Shown here in pieces: positions 8,100-16,400 of a stretch of DNA of 31,887 bases (the stretch's first letter is position 1; the number at the start of each line of letters is the position of its first letter). The position numbers and the translations under genes are program-made. The stretch comes from Pseudomonadota bacterium (lineage in GTDB: Bacteria > Pseudomonadota > Alphaproteobacteria > Rhizobiales > Hyphomicrobiaceae), in contig JAEZAW010000198.1 of the NCBI GenBank assembly GCA_023430315.1, positions 1 through 31,887 of the forward strand. Reading direction: 5' to 3'. The notes under the pieces are model-generated. The model had not been told where the DNA came from. It ran no database searches and saw only the letters and a list, made by a program, of their open reading frames with translations.

Positions 8100-9049
8100 G
8101 CGTAGTGCACCTTCTTCTCGATGACGCGTGCCTTGAGGATGGTGAGCAGCAGCACGAATGCGAGGAAGACCACGGCGATCGCTGCCGCATGCCCCGACCG
8201 GAAGAACTCGAAGCCTTCGGAATACATGCTGTAGAGGAGCACCTCGGTGGCCTTGCTCGGCCCGCCCTTGGTCAGCACATGGACGGTGTCGAATACCTGG
8301 AAGGAGCGGATCGCCGAGATGATCGCGACGAACATCGTCACCGGACCGAGCATCGGCCAGGTCACGAGCCAGAAGCGCAACCACGCCGAGCGCGCACCGT
8401 CCATCACGGCGGCCTCGTAGAGATGCGGCGGGATAGACACGAGGCCGGCCAGGAACATCACCATGTTGAAACCGAACAGCTGCCACACGCCGATCGCCGC
8501 GATCGTCGGAAGCGCGAGCTCCGGATTGGTAAGCCAAGCCTGCGCCGGGAGGCCGAGTGACTTCAGCGTCAGGTTGATGAGACCGAACTGCGGATGCAGC
8601 ATGTACTCCCACGAGATCGCCATGGCGATCAGCGTGGCCATAACCGGGATGAAGAAGATCGAGCGGTAAAAAGCGCGCAGTGACGTGCCAGATTCGATCA
8701 GCAGCGCAATGCCGAGGCCGAGCGCCATGGATGCCGGCACGACAATCGCGACGTAGACGAGCGTATTGATGAGCGACGTCCAGAAGACGCGGTCGCCGTA
8801 CAGTTCGAGGTAGTTCTCAAGACCAATGAACGACCACGAAGGCGCGCCGAGCTGGTAGTCGGTGAGCGACATCGCCAGCACCGCGACGACCGGCCCGATC
8901 AGCAGCACGGTCATCAAAGCCATCGCGGGCAGTAGAAGGGTGAGAGCCGCCAAGGGGCGACGCAGCTTGACGAGGAGACGCGACTGGGCGCGAGGCGCCG
9001 ACATCGCGGCTTCTTGGCTCAAAGTCGATGCAATGGCGACATCAGCCAT
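8096..9049 (-). CDS. ABC transporter permease (MalF/UgpA type)
   Basis: Partner inner-membrane permease, 317 residues, about six membrane segments after a short cytoplasmic N-terminus. The EAA loop is LYEAAVMDGARSAWLRFWLV, followed by TWPMLGPV. GLENYLELYGDRVFWTSLINT is typical of the MalF/UgpA first periplasmic region. The ATG at 9049 overlaps the end of the ATPase gene by 8 bp; an alternative in-frame ATG at 9004 would remove fifteen residues without touching the first membrane segment. It forms the heterodimeric channel with the next gene product. Confidence 0.93.
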   Translation of the reverse strand: MADVAIASTLSQEAAMSAPRAQSRLLVKLRRPLAALTLLLPAMALMTVLLIGPVVAVLAMSLTDYQLGAPSWSFIGLENYLELYGDRVFWTSLINTLVYVAIVVPASMALGLGIALLIESGTSLRAFYRSIFFIPVMATLIAMAISWEYMLHPQFGLINLTLKSLGLPAQAWLTNPELALPTIAAIGVWQLFGFNMVMFLAGLVSIPPHLYEAAVMDGARSAWLRFWLVTWPMLGPVTMFVAIISAIRSFQVFDTVHVLTKGGPSKATEVLLYSMYSEGFEFFRSGHAAAIAVVFLAFVLLLTILKARVIEKKVHYA

Positions 9050-10199
9050 AGGCCAGCTCTTTCTGCGCAGCCTTCGCGCCGACGCGCCGCCCCGCCGGAT
9101 CGAACAGTCGGAGGTCTTCCATGGCGAACGTCAGACCGATCGTCTCGCCAATGCGGATGCCGCGGGCGCCACCGTGGTCGAGCCGGACGATCACCGGCGC
9201 GCTCTGCCCGTCGACATCGACATGAAGCAGCACTTCGGCGCCGAGGTTCTCCTTGTGCGCGAGCTGTCCGGAAACCAGCGCGCTCTCGGAACTCGCGAGC
9301 CGCATCGCCTCGGGGCGTATGCCGACACGTATCGAATGGCCTGCTTGCGCGGAAACCGCGACCGGAATGCGCTTACCTGCGAGCACGAGCCCGCGATCTT
9401 CGCCGACCGTGGCGTCCTCCAGAATGTTGATCTTCGGGCTACCGATGAACTCGGCGACGCGCAGGTCCTGCGGATCGTCGTAGACGTCGTCGGGCGAGCC
9501 GATTTGGATGATGTTCCCATCCATCATGACGGCGATACGGTCCGACATGGTCATCGCCTCGGCCTGGTCGTGCGTGACGTAGATGAACGTCGCGGCGAGC
9601 CGGCGGTGAAGCTGAGCGATCTCGGTGCGCATGTGGACGCGCAGCTTGGCGTCCAGGTTCGAAAGCGGCTCGTCGAGCAGGAAACCGCGCGGCTCGCGGA
9701 CAATCGCGCGCCCCACGGCAACACGCTGGCGTTGACCACCGGAGAGCTGCGCCGGCTTACGGTGCAGCAGATCCTTCATACCCAACAGCTCGGCAACTTT
9801 CTCGACATCGGCGTGAATGCCGCGTTCGGTACTGCGCGTGCCCGGGACGAGCCAGCGCACGAGCGGAAGGCGCTGCAGCGCCGAGAGGCGTCGCATGCGT
9901 AATGGCACGGCTATGTTGTTGAAAACAGTGAGGTGCGGGTAGAGCGCATAAGACTGGAAGACCATCGCAAGATTGCGATCTGCGGGCCGGATACCGTCCA
10001 CGACATCGCCACCGATTCGCACGCTACCGTCCGTCTGATTCTCGAGCCCGGCGATGATCCGCAGCAACGTGGACTTGCCGCATCCCGAGGGCCCGACCAG
10101 AGAGATGAATTCGCCGTCGGCAATGTCGAGGTCGACCCCCTTCAGCACCTCGGTCCGCTCGAAACTCTTACGGACGCCTGTCAGCTCGAACTTTGCCAT
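9042..10199 (-). CDS. ABC transporter ATP-binding protein (MalK/UgpC type)
   Basis: Cytoplasmic ATPase driving the importer, 385 residues. Walker A is GPSGCGKST, the Q-loop is FQSYALYPHLTVFNNI, the ABC signature is LSGGQRQRVAVGRAI, Walker B is GFLLDEPLSNLDAKLR, and the switch His is in YVTHDQAEAM. The C-terminal part (from about residue 240) is the TOBE/OB regulatory domain of MalK-type proteins. Between the Q-loop region and the signature there is an extra segment (LSALQRLPLVRWLVPGTRST) not usual in MalK/UgpC; it may be lineage-specific. First gene of the minus-strand run, divergent from the LysR gene. Confidence 0.94.
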   Translation of the reverse strand: MAKFELTGVRKSFERTEVLKGVDLDIADGEFISLVGPSGCGKSTLLRIIAGLENQTDGSVRIGGDVVDGIRPADRNLAMVFQSYALYPHLTVFNNIAVPLRMRRLSALQRLPLVRWLVPGTRSTERGIHADVEKVAELLGMKDLLHRKPAQLSGGQRQRVAVGRAIVREPRGFLLDEPLSNLDAKLRVHMRTEIAQLHRRLAATFIYVTHDQAEAMTMSDRIAVMMDGNIIQIGSPDDVYDDPQDLRVAEFIGSPKINILEDATVGEDRGLVLAGKRIPVAVSAQAGHSIRVGIRPEAMRLASSESALVSGQLAHKENLGAEVLLHVDVDGQSAPVIVRLDHGGARGIRIGETIGLTFAMEDLRLFDPAGRRVGAKAAQKELAYG

Positions 10200-10336
10200 C
10201 TGAAGCCTTGCTGTTTTCCGGCGGGCGACGGCTTCGTGCTAAAGGCAAACTTTGACAGTCACATAACGGTTAGAAGTTTAGCTTATAGGGTGCGCAGCTG
10301 AGGCTTTTCCCGAATGGGACGGAAGGTGACGGATCG
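10200..10336. promoter_or_regulatory. Divergent promoter region between ABC importer and LysR gene
   Basis: A 137-bp AT-richer gap between two divergent starts, where a LysR-type regulator would be expected to bind. A TTGACA hexamer at 10252-10257 could be a -35 for the plus-strand gene, but no convincing -10 lies at the ideal distance. The segment CATAACGGTTAGAAGTTTAG next to it is the most AT-rich part. GGAAGG just before the LysR ATG is a fair ribosome-binding site. No operator could be assigned with certainty. Confidence 0.35.
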
Positions 10337-11209
10337 ATGTCGCTTACGTCGGCGCGTATCCGCACGATCAATGCGGTCTTCGAAGCCGGTACGTTCTCCG
10401 CCGCGGCGCGCCGTCTCGGCATCTCGCAGCCGGCCGTGACACAACAAGTCCGCGAGGTCGAAGCGGAATTCGGCGTGAAACTATTCGATCGGCGCGGCAA
10501 CGGGCTCGTGCCGACCGCGATCTGCCGCCAGCTTGCTACCGTTACTATGCGCATCCAGGCGGCCGAGAGCGAGGCAGTCTCGATCCTGCGTCAGCACGAG
10601 ATGCTGTCGGGCGGCGAGCTTCGTATCGGTTTGGGCAATTCCATGCCCGGCATGACGCTCGTCGCAGCATTCATACGGGCGTACCCGAATATTTCCATCC
10701 AGGTCGAGATGGGGAGCTGGGCGTCCATCATCGACGCCATCGTCGATCAGCGCGTGGACGTTGCGGTGCTACCGGAAGTGCCCGACGACGGTCGCTTCCG
10801 GCGCGAGGTCTGTCTGTGCCAGAGGGTGGTCGCCATCGTCCACACGCAGCACGTTCTCGCCCGCGCCGGGAGTGTCACCTGTGCCGAGCTTGCGCACGAG
10901 CGGCTCATCTTTCGGACCCGGCAGTCGTCGACCCAGCGGGTTGTCGATCATGCCTTTCGGGCGGCGGGCATCGCCGTGTCACCGGTCATTACGCTCGATA
11001 CGCGGGAAGGCGTGCTGGAGGCCGTAGCGAACCGCATCGGCGTGGGCTTTACGTGGGAGCATGGCTCGAGCCGGACGGACACCATCACCAAGCTCGACGT
11101 TGCCGAGCTCTCAAGCGAGTCACCGGAGCACATTTTCTGCCTGTCCGACAATCGCAGCAAGCTTGTAGAGCTGTTCTTCCGGTCGCCCCTATCGCAGGGC
11201 TTCCGCTGA
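10337..11209 (+). CDS. LysR-family transcriptional regulator
   Basis: DNA-binding regulator of 290 residues. The N-terminal winged helix-turn-helix is clear: residues 3-60, with TFSAAARRLGISQPAVTQQV as the recognition region. A linker helix and a LysR substrate-binding domain follow from about residue 88 (GELRIGLGNSMPGMTLVAAF). It is transcribed away from the ABC-importer/phosphodiesterase genes. By family habit it probably senses the importer's substrate or a product and controls that operon and itself. The inducer is unknown. It converges with the O-GlcNAc transferase gene, with 13 bp between the stop codons. Confidence 0.93.
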   Translation: MSLTSARIRTINAVFEAGTFSAAARRLGISQPAVTQQVREVEAEFGVKLFDRRGNGLVPTAICRQLATVTMRIQAAESEAVSILRQHEMLSGGELRIGLGNSMPGMTLVAAFIRAYPNISIQVEMGSWASIIDAIVDQRVDVAVLPEVPDDGRFRREVCLCQRVVAIVHTQHVLARAGSVTCAELAHERLIFRTRQSSTQRVVDHAFRAAGIAVSPVITLDTREGVLEAVANRIGVGFTWEHGSSRTDTITKLDVAELSSESPEHIFCLSDNRSKLVELFFRSPLSQGFR

Positions 11210-11222
11210 TGGAGGAACGGGG

Positions 11223-13271
11223 TCAGGTCTGAGGTTCGGTCCATAAGCGGGTGTCGCGTGACAGCGGCGCGTAGTCGTTCCACTCCGCCAACTTTTCCAG
11301 ATAGCGCCGGCGGTAGGCGCTGTCGTCCTCGCACTCGACACCTTCGAGAACGATGCCGGCGCCGATCTCATAGTAGAGATCGAGATTGCGTAGATCGGGT
11401 ACCGGCGTCTCGCCGCGTTCGGCTTCGCTCTGCATCTGCCAGAACAGCTGCTCGAGACGGCGCACGAACGCCGGCGTGTCGTGTAATGTGCTCGTTGGGA
11501 GTTGCCGCTGCAGACTGCTCCTGAGCGCCGCGAGCTGATCGCGATTGTGCGCAAAGGCGATGGCGCGGCCGATGTACTCGTCCGGACTGCTGCAGATCAA
11601 CTCCGGGGCGCCGGCAACCGCTACAATGCTGGCGCAGACGCGAGACGCAAAGCTCTTTCCCGGAAATGTCAGCACCGGCAATCCTCCGGTGAGCGCGTCG
11701 GTCGCCGTCGCATGCGCGCCGTAGGGGAATGTGTCGAGGAAGAGATCGGCCACGCCCATGCGTGAAATATGGTCCGGATGGCCCGCTACCGAAGGCGCAA
11801 AGATGAGACGCTCCGGCGCGACACCGCTCTGCTGAGCCTGTTGGAGCAGGCGCTGGTTGGCGCCGTCGTTGCCCGTGCGCAGCCAAAGCACGCTGCCGGG
11901 CGTCGCCGCAAGGATCGTCATAAAGCGCGCGAAGCCATTCGCGGTAATCTTCTGCGCACCGCTGAGGCACGCATAGACGAAGGCGTCCTCGGGAAGCCCA
12001 GCTTCCGCTCGGGTCGGTCTCGGCGGAATCTGCTGCTTGCGATCGCAGGGAAGGTAGCAGGCGAGCCGCAGCACCTTCTCGGTAAAATAGATCTCGTTCC
12101 CAGGCGGTACGATCCAGTCGTCCGCGATCAGATACTGATGAAACGGGCTGCCCGTGGAACCGGGAAAACCGCAGAAATTCACGATGACCGGCGCCGGCCG
12201 ATAGGCGAAGATTTTCGTCCGCGCCTGCTTGGTGTAGCCATTGAGGTCAACGAGGATGTCGATCTCATCGGCCGCGATTTGCGCGGCAGCTTCGGCGTCC
12301 CCGACCGTGCTGATGTCGCGCCAGCAGTCGGCGGCATTCTTGATGCGCGTGTGCGTCGCGTCATTCGAGCGCGGCTCGCCGCAGTAGTAGCCGAAGATCT
12401 CGACGCTGGTCTTGTCGTGCAGCTCCAAGGCCTCGCAGAGAGCAAAGCCAACTGCGTGCTCGCGCAGGTCAGACGAGACGTACCCGACGCGCAAGCGCTT
12501 GCCGGTCCCCGACTTGCGCCGCGGCGCAATGCGCTGGAGCTTACCGGTCTCGACTCGACCAACAGCAGATTTGCTGTAGCGATAGGCCTTGGCGAGCTGA
12601 AAGAGGGGATCGTCGGCATAGCAAGCGAGCGCCATCGACGACATCGCATCAAGCATTTGGCGCGATGACACATGCGCCGTCGCGGCCAGAACCGGCCACT
12701 TGCATTGACGTTGCCTCAGAGAGGACCAGTGCTGGCCGGCCTCGAGCTTCTCCGGCTGCAATTCAATGGCCTGCAACAGCGCCGCTTCGGCCTCCTCCAA
12801 TAGTCCGGCGCCCTCCAGGACACGGCCGATCTGCTGGAGCGTGATGAGCCGGTGGTTCAGCCGATCTGCGGTGATGTCCGCGCTCGCATTGGCGTAGCTG
12901 CGCCATTGCTCGACGGCCTCGCTGACGAGCCCGCATTCTTCCAGCGCCCGGCCAAGATTGATGTGCGCAGGCCCGAATTTCGGCTCGAGCTTCAGGGCAT
13001 GGCGCAGCGCCTGGATGGCGCCAGAGACGTCGCCGACTTGCTTGCAGGCGACGGAATAGTTGAAGCACGCAAGATGGAGAAAAGGATTGCCGTCATTGAA
13101 AGCAATCCACGTCTTGTAGAGGTCGGCGGCCAGCGCCGGATGACCAGCAGCAACGAGGCTTTCGGCGATCTGCACCAACTCGCCAAGCGTCAATTGCTGG
13201 CGGCGGGCCCGTTCCAGAATACCGGCAAGCGGCGAGGTCTGCCCGGAGGCAATGGCATTGTTGATTGTCAC
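11223..13271 (-). CDS. TPR-containing O-GlcNAc transferase (SPINDLY/OGT family, GT41)
   Basis: Cytoplasmic glycosyltransferase of 682 residues expected to move a sugar (GlcNAc in the classical case) from a UDP donor to protein Ser/Thr. Residues about 30-180 form TPR-like helices (for example PKFGPAHINLGRALEECGLV). The catalytic region runs from about 258 to 640. It contains RVGYVSSDLREHAVGF with the conserved His, DLNGYTKQARTKIFAYRPAP with GFPGSTG, a Lys in SGAQKITANG, SVLWLRTG, and LFLDTFPYGAHATATDAL followed by LPVLTFPGKSFASRV. These align with the UDP-binding motifs of human OGT. The start is a GTG at 13271 with a weak ribosome-binding site. It lies 194 bp downstream of the octapeptide-repeat gene on the same strand, and that protein is the obvious candidate substrate. 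Protein fucosyltransferase activity, as in plant SPY, is an alternative. Confidence 0.9.
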   Translation of the reverse strand: MTINNAIASGQTSPLAGILERARRQQLTLGELVQIAESLVAAGHPALAADLYKTWIAFNDGNPFLHLACFNYSVACKQVGDVSGAIQALRHALKLEPKFGPAHINLGRALEECGLVSEAVEQWRSYANASADITADRLNHRLITLQQIGRVLEGAGLLEEAEAALLQAIELQPEKLEAGQHWSSLRQRQCKWPVLAATAHVSSRQMLDAMSSMALACYADDPLFQLAKAYRYSKSAVGRVETGKLQRIAPRRKSGTGKRLRVGYVSSDLREHAVGFALCEALELHDKTSVEIFGYYCGEPRSNDATHTRIKNAADCWRDISTVGDAEAAAQIAADEIDILVDLNGYTKQARTKIFAYRPAPVIVNFCGFPGSTGSPFHQYLIADDWIVPPGNEIYFTEKVLRLACYLPCDRKQQIPPRPTRAEAGLPEDAFVYACLSGAQKITANGFARFMTILAATPGSVLWLRTGNDGANQRLLQQAQQSGVAPERLIFAPSVAGHPDHISRMGVADLFLDTFPYGAHATATDALTGGLPVLTFPGKSFASRVCASIVAVAGAPELICSSPDEYIGRAIAFAHNRDQLAALRSSLQRQLPTSTLHDTPAFVRRLEQLFWQMQSEAERGETPVPDLRNLDLYYEIGAGIVLEGVECEDDSAYRRRYLEKLAEWNDYAPLSRDTRLWTEPQT

Positions 13272-13368
13272 GAGCGTCCCGCGGCAAAGCAGCCTGACGA
13301 TGAGGCCTACGACGATAGATAAAGGGTCGTCGTATGGCTATCAGCGCTGGCTTGCGTCGAGCTTGTCG

Positions 13369-13387
13369 TTGCAGGGCGGCCCTGCAA
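13369..13387. other. 19-nt inverted repeat upstream of the OGT gene
   Basis: TTGCAGGG and CCCTGCAA are perfect 8-bp arms around a 3-nt centre, about 100 bp upstream of the OGT start on the minus strand and next to the longer hairpin at 13394-13422. It could be an operator or part of a compound mRNA structure. Confidence 0.45.
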
Positions 13388-13393
13388 ATGCAC

Positions 13394-13422
13394 TTCGCCC
13401 GCACGTGGGGCGTGCGGGCGAA
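13394..13422 (-). terminator. Strong 12-bp stem-loop between the repeat-protein and OGT genes
   Basis: TTCGCCCGCACG and CGTGCGGGCGAA are perfect complements around a 5-nt loop, located 44 bp after the stop codon of the repeat-protein gene (minus strand). No T-run follows on that strand, so it may act as a partial terminator or an RNA-stabilising element that lets the repeat protein be made in excess over the transferase. It could equally be a simple terminator, with the OGT gene having its own promoter. Confidence 0.55.
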
Positions 13423-13465
13423 AATCATGAGCCTGGCGGCGCGGCCGAAGCCGCGCCCGATGTCA

Positions 13466-16400
13466 TCACACGTCGTTGTAGGCCGCGAGGACCGCTTCGA
13501 CCTGCGCCGTGGTCATCGCCTGGATCTGCGGCGTCGTGAAGGCTCCAGCTTGTGTGCTGGTCAGTCCCGCGATGTCGTCAGTGGAGAGGCCTGCCAAGGC
13601 CCTCACGCTGATTGCAGCGATCTCATCGGTCGTGAATGTTGCGATCTCGGCCGTCGACATGGCGTCGATAGCTGTCGAGCTCAAGGCCGCAATCTGTGTG
13701 CTGTTGAGTGCCTGGATCTGGGTGCTCGTCAGCGCCACGATCTGGTCGCTGCTGAAGCTTGCGACCTGAGTGGCTTTCAGAGCGCCGACCTGCGTCGTGG
13801 TGAGGGCTGCAACCTGCGATGTCGTCATGGCGCCGAGGTGCTTGACGCTCAAGGCGCCGACCTGATCCGTCGTGAGCGCCGCGACCTGCGTCGTCGTCAT
13901 CCCGGCGACCTGGTCGGTGGTCAATCCCGCGATCTGCTTGACATCCAGTGCTGCGACCTTGTCCGTGCTCAGCGAGGCCACCTGAGTTGTGGACAGGCCA
14001 GCGAGAGACCGGACATTGATGGCAGCGATCTCATCAGTCGTGAAGGTTGCCAGCTCGGCCGTCGTCATGGTGCCGAGGGCTTCCGAACCGAGTGCCGCAA
14101 TCTGCGTGCTGTTGAGCGCCTGGACCTGGGTTGTGTTGAGCGCTTGGACCTGACCACTGCTCAGCGCCGCGACCTGGGTTGCCTTCAGCGATTCGACCTG
14201 CGTCGTGGTCAGAGCGGCAACCTGCGACGTGGACATCGCCAGGAGCTGCTTGGCGCTCAAGGCACCGATCTGATCGGAGGTCATCGCAGCAACCTGCGAG
14301 GTCGTCATTCCCGCGACCTGCTCAGTGGTCAGCGCCGCAATCTGCTTCACGCTGAGCGCTGCGACCTTATCGGTGGAGAGTGAGGCGACCTGTGTGCTGG
14401 ACAGGCCCGCCAGAGAACGCGTGTTCACCGCGGCGATCTCATCCGTGGTGAAGGTCGAGAGCTCGGCCGTGGTCATCGTGCCGAGGGCCGCCGAGCCGAG
14501 AGACGCGATCTGCGTGCTCGAAAGAGCCCCAACCTGCGTGCTGTTGAGCGCCTGCACCTGATCGCTGCTCAACGCCGCGACCTGCGTCGCCTTGAGCGCC
14601 CCGAGCTGCGTCGTGGTGAGCGCGGCAACCTGCGAGGTCGACAGCGCCGAGAGATGCTTGACGCTTAGCGCGCCAATCTGGTCGGTGGTCAACGCCGCGA
14701 TCTGCGAGGTTGTCATGTTGCCGACCTGATCACTGCTCAGCGCGGCAACCTGCTTGGCGCTCAAAGCCGCGACTTTGTCAGTCGTGAGTGCGGCCACTTG
14801 CGTGGTCGAGAGGCCTGCCAGCGACCTGACGTTGATTGCGGCGATCTCGTCGGTCGTGAAGGTGCCGAGTTCAGCCGTGGTCATCGTGCCGAGGGCCGCC
14901 GATCCGAGGGACGCGATCTGCGTGCTCGAAAGAGCTCCGACCTGCGTCGACGACAGAGCCTGCACCTGGTCGCTGCTCATCGCGGCGACCTGCGTCGCCT
15001 TGAGAGCCCCGATCTGCGTCGTGGTGAGCGCCGCGACCTGCGACGTCGTCAGCGCGGAGAGGTGCTTGGCGCTCAGGGCGCCGACCTGATCCGTGGTGAG
15101 GGCCGCGATCTGCGAGGTCGTCATCCCACCGACCTGATCGCTGCTCAGCGCGGCAATCTGCTTGGCGCTCAGCGCAACCACCTTATCGGTTGTCAGCGCA
15201 GCGACCTGCGCGGTCGAGAGCCCGGACAGCGCCTTGACATTGATCGCCGCAATTTCGTCGGTGGTGAAGGTGCTAAGTTCAGCGGTCGTCAACGTGCCAA
15301 GGTCCGCAGAGCTCAGAGACGCGATCTGTGAGCTGCCGAGAGCCCCGATCTGGGTCGACGAGAACGCCTGGATCTGGTCGCTGCTCAGCGCCGCAACCTG
15401 CGTCGCTTTCAGCGATCCGACCTGCGTGGTCGTGAGGGCCGCGACTTGCGTCGTCGTCATCGCCGCAAGGTGTTTGGCGCCGAGCGCGCCGATCTGGTCA
15501 GTCGTCATCGCTGCAATCTGCGATGTCGTCATCCCAGCCACCTGGTCGCTGGTCAGTGCGGCGACCTGCTTGACCGTCAGGGCGGCGACCTTATCGGTTG
15601 TCAGCGAAGCGACCTGCGCGGTCGAGAGGCCGGCCAGGGACCTGATGCTGATGGCAGCGATTTCGTCGGTCGTGAAGGTGCCAAGCTCAGCGGTGGTCAT
15701 CGTGCCGAGGGCCGCTGAGCCGAGTGCCGCGATCTGGGTGCTCGAAAGAGCCCCGACCTGCGTGCTGTTGAGTGCCTGCACCTGATCGCTGCTCAGCGCC
15801 GTCACCTGCGTCGCCTTCAGGGCCCCGAGCTGCGTCGTGGTGAAGGCCGCAACCTGCGAGGTGGTCATGGCCTGCAGCTGCTTGGCGTTTAGAACACCGA
15901 TCTGATCGGTGCTGAGGGCCGCAACCTGCGAGGTCGTCAGCCCGCCAACCTGGGCACTGGTCAGCGCCGCGATCTGCTTGGCGCTCATGGCGGCGATCTT
16001 GTCGGTCGAAAGCGACGCTACCTGCGAGGTGGAGAGGCCAGCGAGGGACCGGACGTTGATGGCGGCGATTTCTTCGGTCGTGAAGGTCGCAAGCTCGGCC
16101 GTCGTCATAGAGCCGAGGGCTTCGGAACCGAGTGCTGCAATCTGCGTGCTGTTGAGTGCCTGGACTTGGGTGGAGTCCAACGACTGGATCTGGTCGGAGT
16201 AGAGAGCCGCAACCTGAGATGCGGTAAGCCCGGTGATCTGATTGGTGGTAACGGCGTCAAGCTGGGCGAGTGTCAGGCCGGTGAGGGCTTTGGGCGTGAT
16301 GGCGCTCAACTGATCGGAACTCAGGGCCACGAGATCCGTCGTTTCCAAGGCAGCGATCTGCGTCGAGCTGAGTGCAGCGAGCTGCTTGGCGCTCAGAGCG

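Noticed and set aside
7198..8190. Arg-rich minus-strand open frame overlapping a permease
   Set aside because: It is a frame-shifted shadow; the permease frame has membrane segments and an EAA loop, while this one has no recognisable feature.
13334..14383. Long plus-strand open frame across the repeat region, with similar ones further along
   Set aside because: It is the antisense shadow of the octad repeat: 24-bp periodic codons keep several opposite frames open. Its translation is Arg/Cys/Asp-rich with no ribosome-binding site or family.
13763..16210. CRISPR array
   Set aside because: The repeats are contiguous coding units of 24 and 408 bp with no unique spacers, and they translate in one continuous frame.
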